A stretch of 64,000 nt of DNA from Wolfiporia cocos. Lineage: Eukaryota > Basidiomycota > Agaricomycetes > Polyporales > Phaeolaceae. Below are positions 56,796-64,000 of the stretch, one piece after another. Location: contig JACCLO010000003.1 of the NCBI GenBank assembly GCA_029448655.1, forward strand, positions 1,178,001-1,242,000, read 5' to 3'. A program made the translations under genes and the position numbers. How positions within the stretch are numbered: the stretch's first letter is position 1; every line of letters begins with the position of its first letter. The notes below the pieces were generated by a model. That model was not told the DNA's origin, made no database searches, and worked only from the letters and a program-made list of their open reading frames with translations.

Positions 56796-57540
56796 TAGAC
56801 CCGCGCCTTTGTAATGCCTGAGACTCGTGTAAAATTGTATTCTATTGTAATTGCTATCGTGTACAATGCCGAGACGGGCCCACAGGAATAGGCACGACAC
56901 GAGCCTCGTGTATCTTTGATAGTAAGATAGGCATGAACACCCTGTCGCGCAATAAGTACTGATGATGTTCTCTCGTACCGCCGGCATGCACAGATCGAGA
57001 TCGACACGCCCCTCGCGGTCCATCTCTTATTACGTGATGGTGCCCCGATACAGCGGAGCCTATATATATGTTTCTCTCTGTGAGGGCTCGCTCGAATAGC
57101 CCACCAGCTTGACGCCGAATCTGCTTGGCCTAGCATACTCCTACCACATACAATGATACATTACGAGAATGCATCCTTCAGAATACGCGGGTCAGTCGAA
57201 TTCAAGGAATCACATATCAACACACTACATCTATGGTCTGCGCTACATAGCGATAACAGTCACTTCTCGTTGTATAATTTGTTTGTCTTTCTATTGCGAA
57301 AGATGCATTGAATGTTGTTGAAGTATTTAAATCCGTCGGAATTCGGGTAATAGTAGCTCCCTTTGAGGCAGCGATGTTCTAGCCCCATCAGTCAGCTATT
57401 ACGCGTTAAAGTCACAATATGAACCTCCATAGTCGCGACTGCAATAGTGGCTCCCTGTATAACAAGAAACCAACGATTCCATGCACTGCCATATGCGCTC
57501 TCTAGGATGACTTACACAAACCATCGAATGTTTCCTGACT
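56796..57540. other. Intergenic; part of it duplicated at 60351-60560
   Basis: No gene seen. The stretch 57162-57380 recurs with about 85% identity by eye next to the MMS19 fragment at 60351-60560. Confidence 0.6.
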
Positions 57541-57740
57541 GATGACGCAACTGGAGCTCCCCTCATCGTCGAGGATGAAAATACAGGAGCCCGTCAGCGC
57601 CGCAGCAGAGAGGCGCATTTGTCCCTCGCCAGCCAGGCAAAGATGTGGGCATCATCGACATATTCTCCCTACTCCAAGAAGCGGTTCCCGGGCAGCTACG
57701 CCCAGAGATGCCATTTGGACTGGGTGTTCCATAGACTTGT
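57541..57740 (+). pseudogene. CLC channel gene fragment, inverted copy
   Basis: In plus orientation the stretch resembles the CLC CBS-region exon at 29150-29401: the frame reads APLIVEDENTGARQRRSREA and continues toward the CBS end. It lies beyond the 3' end of F-box gene C exactly as the CLC 3' end lies beyond F-box gene A, so it is part of the same duplicated block, inverted. Confidence 0.75.
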
Positions 57741-58025
57741 GTGTTCTCTGTCAGGTGTCACGCGTATTCAGTGCTTGGCAGATAATTTGTACATTCGCCG
57801 AAACTGCACGCTGTACTCAAGAACAGATCCAGCTAGCTAGAGTGTACCGTAAGACTAATTGCAGAATGTATCTCAGACAGCTTCGAAGTGCCATTCCCAT
57901 CAGCCTGAGCTGTCTCGATGTGCAGGTCTTATGTAAATATTTGAATGAGAACGTGATCGACCTGCGAACCTCATCCATCCTACAGCACCTGATTTACAGT
58001 ACATAGAAATGCAGACCATACATAA

Positions 58026-59898
58026 TCACCACCAACCACGGAAGATGGGACCCGGATCGAAGAAGGGGTCATCAAACGGGTTGAAATCATCGTCGTAATC
58101 AGATACACTGGGCTCCGTTCCGCATTCCGGCTCGTGAACTATGACCTTGCTGTCCCAGTCTACTGACGGCACGAACTCGCGTAAGAGCTTAATATCCCTA
58201 TCGTCAATGTTATAGCAGTTCGTGATTTGTAGCCTCCGAATCTTGACGCCTCGGCCGCGTCTCCTCGTGAAGCAATCCAGCAACAACTCAGTCAATTCAC
58301 CCACCAGTCCCACGTCATATGTCTCCCACTCGGCGAAGCGCACGTTGCTGAAGGAGATGGAGCGAAGTAGCGGGAATAACTTCATGGATGTTGATGTTTT
58401 ACGACTTGCGGGTGTGGGCTTGCCCGACTTTCCGACACGGCTGCAGAGTGCATGAGCAAGCTCAAAGGTATCAGTGTTTCCAGAGACCTCCAAGGTAGTG
58501 ACTCGTTTTAGAAGCCGGAAAGCCGCAATCCACTCGCTCGCCGACCCATAGGATAAATCCGAAACAACGAGGGTACGGACCATCCGCCAGGGAATATGTT
58601 TACACATGGTGATGAGTACTGTCGTGGGGCACGTACTGTTGGCGAGCATCAGGTCAAACGTATAACGTGGGCTGGGGTAATCTTCCTTGACACCGGAATA
58701 TCTTGCCTGGGAGCTGGAACCTTGGATTTGAAAATGGTCGAGTAGTCTCCTGGCGCAGTCAAGCTTGAGTATCCTTTCCCAGAAGGGCACTTTGTCAGCT
58801 AGACACTTGGCAAGTTCCTTCGAATATTCAATCGACCGGGTCACCAGAGAAAACGTGGACAGCGCCGGAAACGAGAGATGGCTCAGAACATATATGCAGT
58901 CAGCGAGCATCGCGGACAGTCGAATTGAGTGAAGCCGTGTGAGTGTGATTATTCTTGTAGGTGCTGGAATCTCTATCACAGAACTAGGTAGGGAAGGTGC
59001 GACACCTTCCAACTCGAGGATCTCGAGTAAGGGCATGTTTTCCAACGCGTCAAAAAGGTCCTCGAAGCTGTTATCCAGCCCGGTAGGGCCACGATAGGAC
59101 CTCAGCTTCAGGTGGCTGAGTGAGCGAAAGGCGATATCGGTCCATCTGAATGGAAAGTTTTCAAGCTCGAGTTCACGGATCGGCGGCCTGGGTTCGTTTC
59201 GCAATGAAGCTGGTAGGGATCTTGGGCCAACTTCGCCGTAGCGTAGAACGGAATGTGTGTCAATAAGCTTCAGCGATTCCAACAGTGGGGTTGGTCCGTC
59301 CATTTTGTCAATGATCTCATTGAGCGTTTCCGGGGTTGCAGTTACGCTGAGGGTACGTATACGCGACAGATGCCCCAGCATGGACATCGTTTGATCTTTG
59401 GAAGGGGATCTGTGGGCTTGTATGCATGCGTCGAGCCTGAGCGGCGCACGTTTCGCTCGCTCCAGTACCTTCTGCAGCATAGCAGGCGCAGACGGTACCT
59501 TCAATGTCGCCCAAAGAGCGGGACAGCTGAGTGCAACTACCCGCCAGTGTGCACATACGTGGGTGATCAGAAAGCGCACGTCATGGCTCCGTCCGAGATA
59601 CGGGTAACGAGATGTTTGATAGCCGACAGCTTCTGAAAGCGTGATGAAGATTTCAGCCAGGATCTCCTGAGGTAAGACTGAGATCGGCGACAGCATATTC
59701 AGCTCGCTCTTCAGTTTGATCACAGATTGGTTGAGTCGAGTGATCTTGGCCTCAATCTGAGCGCGCCTATGCTCTTTGACAGACATGTTCGCGTCTCCGA
59801 GTGATTTTCTATGGCCCGCAGCCACACTGGTGTGGGGAATGGATGAGGATCGCTCGTGTTCTCAGTAGGCAAACATACCCTGTGGTTGTCGTGGCCAT
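58026..59898 (-). CDS. F-box protein with leucine-rich repeat-like region, copy C (full length)
   Basis: Two exons (ATG 59898, intron 59827-59878) encode 606 residues, the longest and only undamaged copy of the family in the window. A coiled segment (QIEAKITRLNQSVIKLKSEL) precedes the F-box-like LPQEILAEIFITLSEAV and HVCAHWRVVAL, then Leu-rich repeats. The acidic-aromatic C terminus (SDYDDDFNPFDDPFFDPGP) follows EPEC, where copies A and B have a stop codon after EPE. Likely an SCF substrate receptor; target unknown. About 75-80% identical to copy A by eye. Confidence 0.82.
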
Positions 59899-60164
59899 GT
59901 TTCTGCTGGATTGAATATTTACGAGCAGCGACGTTAACCTGTGGGATACGAAATCCGGGCTAAGAGAACATGAGTACAGGACATATGGACAGTAACTGAG
60001 GGAACTCACCCTCAGTCTCGATAGCAGTAGAAGACTGAGGGGGAGAGAGAGCACGAAAACTCTGCAAATACTCTACGATTATATAAGCGTCCATTTTCAG
60101 TAAGCAACGACGGTAGCCTCGTGGCGCGTAGTGGCGTGACGCGCGTACATGCGTCTAAGTGCCA

Positions 60165-60350
60165 CTGGACCTCTTGCAACACTAAGCACGCTGACAATAT
60201 TTGCTCTTCAGCGGTACGCTGTAACCCACGCTGTAGCGATGGTCATCAACAAGAGAGCAGATGGTCTGCTCTTTCTGTATCTCGTCTGCGGCATGCTGAA
60301 AACTAACATTGCTGCTGCTCTAGGATTGTCCGCATTCCATGTGGGCATGA
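60165..60350 (+). pseudogene. MMS19 gene fragment with retained intron
   Basis: Matches the MMS19 region 55483-55740: AVTHAVAMVINKRADG then the intron gtctgctc...ctctag, then GATTGTCCGCATTC. About 80 bp of the following exon is missing, and the copy resumes at catgtgggcatgagtgcgtac. It is a genomic, not cDNA-derived, duplicate because the intron is present. Confidence 0.8.
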
Positions 60351-60560
60351 GTGCGTACATTACGAGAATGCATCTTTCAGATTACGCGGGTCAGTCGAAT
60401 TAACAAAGATCGAACCTCAATATTACATCTATAGATCTGTGCTACATAGCGATGACACTCACTTCTTGTTGTAAAATTTGCTTGACTTTCTACTGCGAGA
60501 GGCATATTGATTGTTGTTGTAATATTTGGATCCTTCAGAACTCGGGTAATGGTTGTTTCC
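60351..60560 (+). repeat. Copy of the MMS19 downstream intergenic region
   Basis: Similar to 57162-57380, starting acgagaatgcat. Joined directly to the MMS19 fragment, with the MMS19 3' exons deleted. Confidence 0.75.
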
Positions 60561-60627
60561 TTTGGATCAGTGAAGCCTGACTCCATCAGTGATATTGCGT
60601 TGTTGTATCCTATGTGTGCTGGAAGGC

Positions 60628-60868
60628 TATTGGCCGGGGCGCGTAAGCGCTTGCTTAACAGTGTCTCCAACGAGTGTCTCAGGCGCTTCCTGTGTTTCTC
60701 CAGGCAACGGACATCCACAATACGCATGAGGCACGCGAAAGTGTTCCGATGTCTAGTTGGTTTTTGTCAATTGAGGATCCTGTGTGATTAAGGCAAGGTC
60801 CTGACCTGCCTTGCATAATGAATGTCATATAATTCGGAGTGTAAGATGGTTTCCCCAACCTCGTCATC
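60628..60868 (-). pseudogene. GRDP-like gene fragment (third copy)
   Basis: Two minus-strand pieces match consecutive exons of the GRDP-like genes: DDEVGETILHSELYDIHYAR (60868-60816, followed by a gtcagg donor) and FRVPHAYCGCPLPGETQ. They correspond to DDKVEESYLASSLDKTCRAW and FGVPYMHCGCPLPGKT of the first GRDP-like gene. Stop codons follow and no other exons are seen. Confidence 0.75.
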
Positions 60869-60889
60869 ACTGCATATGGCTTACTGCGC

Positions 60890-61449
60890 TAGTCATCAGA
60901 ACAGCACCCGGGCAGGTACGCACCGGTGAGTGTAGCGTCTGATAAGACTCTTGAGAGCATTACATTACCAATGGTAGTGTAACCCTGCAAAGAGATCTGG
61001 CTCTGAATGATGTTGTGGGAGGATCGATGTCGATGATCTCGTCTTCGATGTAGATACTAGGCTATATTGATGAAGCTATTACTGCTGCACCTTACCAATT
61101 GAACGATGGTGCCGATCGATAGTAACTCAATATCAATCGGTGCTATTGCTGAGAATGTACTGTCACGGGCAAAATGTGACTTACGCTTAAACTCATGCTA
61201 AAGCACCCTCTCTATGATCACCTACGCTCACTACACAGCGCCATTACCAGCGGCTAGGATATATATGTATAAACACTACACTAATATATTTTGGGGGTAG
61301 AGCGCTATGTTCAGACTTCATTGTGTTCTTCCGCCCGCCTCACCCCAGTTAGCTCTGAGGGCCCAGGGTGGTCTTGTCATGTACTTAGCAGACAATTTGT
61401 ACATTCGCTGAACCCCCATGCTGTACTCAAGAACAGCTCCAGCTAGCTA
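60890..61449. other. Intergenic; left flank of the foldback element
   Basis: No gene seen. From about 61376 the sequence matches 57765-57850 (block C flank), showing that the foldback element inserted into another duplicated F-box block. Confidence 0.6.
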
Positions 61450-61457
61450 GGGTGTAC

Positions 61458-63245
61458 AAGACCATCGGAATTCCCTAGTCCGGCGGATTCCGCTGGACAT
61501 GAAGATATATATCTTAAGTGTAGTGCTGGACACTACTTAAAATGTATAGTATACATGTGCCTCAAGTATAGCAACGGATGCTACTTAAGGTGTACACAGT
61601 ATATGCCTTAAGTGTAGGCTGGATACTGGATACTACTTAAGGGTATATGCCTTAAGCATAGCACCAGATGAAACTGAAGATATAAGAATAAAGCTCTGGC
61701 ACTGAAGTACTGAAGTAGATGCCCACCACACTGCTTGTATCTGCATTTGCATTATTCAGACCATGCCCAGTATTTCTTTTAAATGAATTCATATACCACC
61801 ACAATAGGTGAAGTACAACAGCTATCATATAATCCTACATACTGAGCAATACAATGTTTGTGATGGCACACAACAATCTAGAAATGATTATGTCATTGAG
61901 AGGTCCAGCTTTGCTTGGAGTGACATACTGAGACACTGAAGATAAATCAGTGAAGGCTACAGTTATACCACTTCAGCACTTGCACCACACTTAAGATGTG
62001 TGCTGTTGGCTGCTTAAGTAGTATAACTGTGGCCTTCACTGATTTATCTTCAGTTTCTCAGTTGGCACTCCAAGTAAAGCTGCACCTTTGCAATGATAAA
62101 ATCATTTCTAAGTCCCTGTAGGCCATTACAAACATTGTATTGTCAGTGTATAGATTTATGTTGTATGACTACCATTGTACTTTGCCTACTGCAGTGGTAT
62201 ATAAACTTACTCACAAAGAAAGACTGGGCATGGTCTGAATAATGCAAATGCAGATGTGAGCAGTGCAGCAGGCATCTACTTCAGTACTTCAGTGCTGGAG
62301 CTTCATTGTTTATCTTAAGTGGTGTCTGGCACTATGTGTCAGGATTTCAAGAACCAGTCATAATAAATTCAAAACCAATTCACATCTCAAACAGTTCGAT
62401 CCAAAGACAATCCAGCTCCATCTAAACCCTCCAATGAAATCCATAAAGCAATAACACCGATAAATCCCATTATCACAGAAGACGAGCCAATAAATTCCAT
62501 ACCACTATCACAACACACCAGAAGCCCTAGGAAACATTCTAATAACTCCAGTACCACAGGGCTACAATGAGGCGACACTCAAATACAAGGTTTAACAAAC
62601 TCCTGATCCACCAGAGATATATTTGGTCAAAAGCCACACAGAGATTAAGTTCACTTCTTTCATTAGTTCATACTTCACAGAAGCATCCCTGAGAATATCA
62701 GAACCACCTATACATTCAAGGAAGTATTCATACAACTCTTACTCAATCATAATTCAGGGATCAGTAGATACACATGGTTACCACACATCACAGATCCCCA
62801 GCCATATCACACATGTCACAACTCACAAAAACCCTTGACCAAGGTCTAACAAAGTCTATTAGCTCTAGTTCACTACCCAGACACTGCTAAACCATTACAG
62901 GTATGCAAGATATATAGGTACACACACAGATTCATGTATATATAGTAGAAACCCACCAAGTCTGATCCTCAGCTTGGCCTTAATCAAGTATATCTTCCTC
63001 AATTCCTCTTGTGTCTGGGTGTCGGTCTGACACTATGCTTAATGCATATACCCTTATATACTTTAAGTGGTATCCAGCCTACACTTAAGGTATATATATG
63101 TACATCTTAAGTAGCATCTGTTGCTGTACTTACGGCATATACATTATACATCTTAAGTAGTGTTTAGCGTTACACTTAAGACATACATCTTCACGTCTGC
63201 CGGAATCCGCCGGGATCCGCCAGACCAGGGAATCCCGGTGTTCAT
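61458..63245. mobile_element. AT-rich foldback/TIR DNA transposon, non-autonomous
   Basis: 1788 bp flanked by an 8-bp duplication GGGTGTAC (61450-61457 and 63246-63253). The ends form imperfect inverted repeats of about 200 bp (left starting aagaccatcggaattccct, right ending aatcccggtgttcat). Many CTTAAG hexamers occur, mostly in the terminal repeats. Inside, 61691-62303 is itself a large inverted repeat. No transposase frame is present. An 8-bp duplication fits hAT-like and some other superfamilies. The equivalent unoccupied site is visible at about 57840 in block C. Confidence 0.8.
61691..62303. repeat. Large internal palindrome of the foldback element
   Basis: The left arm starts aagctctggcactgaagtac and the right arm ends with its reverse complement (one mismatch). 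Further matching pairs include tgcatttgcattattcagac (61742) and its complement near 62252, and the ctgaagataaatcagtgaag pair either side of 61997. Arms are about 290 bp with indels. Confidence 0.8.
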
Positions 63246-63436
63246 GGGTGTACCATGAAACTGTTTGGAGTGAATACAGCTTCGAAGTGCCATTCCCATC
63301 AGCCCGAACTTTCTCGATGTCCAGATCTAATGTAAATATCTGAATGAGAATGTAATCAATCTGCAAACCTCACCCATCCTAAAGCACCTGATTTATAATA
63401 CATAGAAATGCAGACCATACATATCTATCATCAGCC

Positions 63437-64000
63437 ATGGATATCGGCTTCACTGAGCGAGTCGGACTCGAATGGGTCAGTTTCCTCGTCGGAATCAGAT
63501 ACACTGGAAACGTCCGCTCCATAGATATCCCTACGATGTTGAAGCAGTTCGTGATCTGTAGCTTGCGGATTTTGACGCCTCGGTCGCGTCTCCTCGCGAG
63601 GGGATCAACAGCTCTGTCAATTCGCCCACCAACCCCAGGTCATACGTCTCCGGCTCGGCGAAGCGCTGATCGCTCAAAGAGATGGAGCGAAGTAGCAGGA
63701 ATAACTTCATGGATGTCTCACGACATGCGGCTGTGGGCCTGCCTGCCTGTGGGACACAGCTGCAGAGTGCATGGGCGAGTGCGAGGGTACCAGTGTCACC
63801 AAAAGACCTTCAAGGTAGTGACTTGGTTGGAAAGCCGGAAAGCCGCAATCCACTCACACGCCTCCCCGTAGGATAAGCTCGAAACAACGAGGGTACGGAC
63901 CATCCGCCAAGGAATATGTTTGCACATGATGGTGGGTACTGTATTTCCACAAGTAAAGAATGACAGGTTAAACGTGTATTGTGGGTCGGAGTAGTCTTCC
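63437..64000 (-). pseudogene. F-box gene fragment, copy D (cut by window end)
   Basis: The minus strand matches the C-terminal part of F-box gene C but with deletions (near 63530 and 63600) that break the frame and remove the ERLREIVPS segment. The downstream flank (63283-63420) is like 57880-58020. The copy continues beyond the window, so its F-box end is not visible. Confidence 0.75.

Noticed and set aside
61458..63245. Short repeats that might suggest a CRISPR-like array
   Set aside because: CTTAAG repeats are irregularly spaced and arranged as inverted repeats in a eukaryotic transposon.

Overview
The window is nuclear DNA of a basidiomycete fungus, most likely an agaricomycete. Genes are split by many short introns (about 46-67 nt, GT or occasionally GC donors). 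The encoded proteins are typical fungal housekeeping proteins, and the repeats are fungal: a Ty3/gypsy element, a basidiomycete-type TIR transposase relic and expanded F-box genes. Gene models were built by hand from splice signals and protein continuity, so individual exon edges are proposals.

Layout. 1-6465: 3' part of a UFD4/TRIP12-type HECT ubiquitin ligase. 6721-7306: PHF5A/Rds3 spliceosome protein. 8103-11154 and 15888-18501: two same-strand GRDP-like (DUF1399) paralogs; only the first has a glycine-rich tail. Between them lie a 976-bp TIR transposon (12525-13500) and a small disordered protein gene (14372-14991). 18885-20650: a complete element with 15-bp target duplications carrying one 451-residue protein and no reverse transcriptase. 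21010-24772: PB1 + ZZ-finger protein (NBR1/p62-like). 25792-26127: a 75-residue Tyr/Ser/Gly-rich protein with a broken copy at 24925. 26812-28585: F-box gene A. 29000-32219: CLC chloride channel. 32711-33511: dual-specificity phosphatase.

34485-44205 is a nested insertion. A second, broken copy of the one-protein element received an 8200-bp Ty3/gypsy retrotransposon (35244-43443) with LTRs that I read as identical, a dUTPase domain between Gag and protease, and one in-frame TGA before the reverse transcriptase. 44570-46304 is F-box pseudogene B in a duplicated block that ends with a copy of the last CLC exon.

47651-56795 is compact housekeeping DNA: an NDUFAF7-type methyltransferase, a TMEM14-family membrane protein, an EEF1AKMT4-like methyltransferase with a duplicated broken last exon, Mediator MED4 and MMS19. 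MED4/MMS19 and TMEM14/methyltransferase are divergent pairs with 230-245 bp between start codons.

57160-64000 is a mosaic of duplicated pieces: a CLC fragment, intact F-box gene C (reverse), an MMS19 fragment, a GRDP fragment, an AT-rich foldback transposon (61458-63245) and a broken F-box copy D cut by the window end. The strongest candidates for something undescribed are the one-protein element family with its apparent CACGTG target preference, the dUTPase-carrying Ty3/gypsy element, and the F-box/CLC duplication with a gene-conversion tract.
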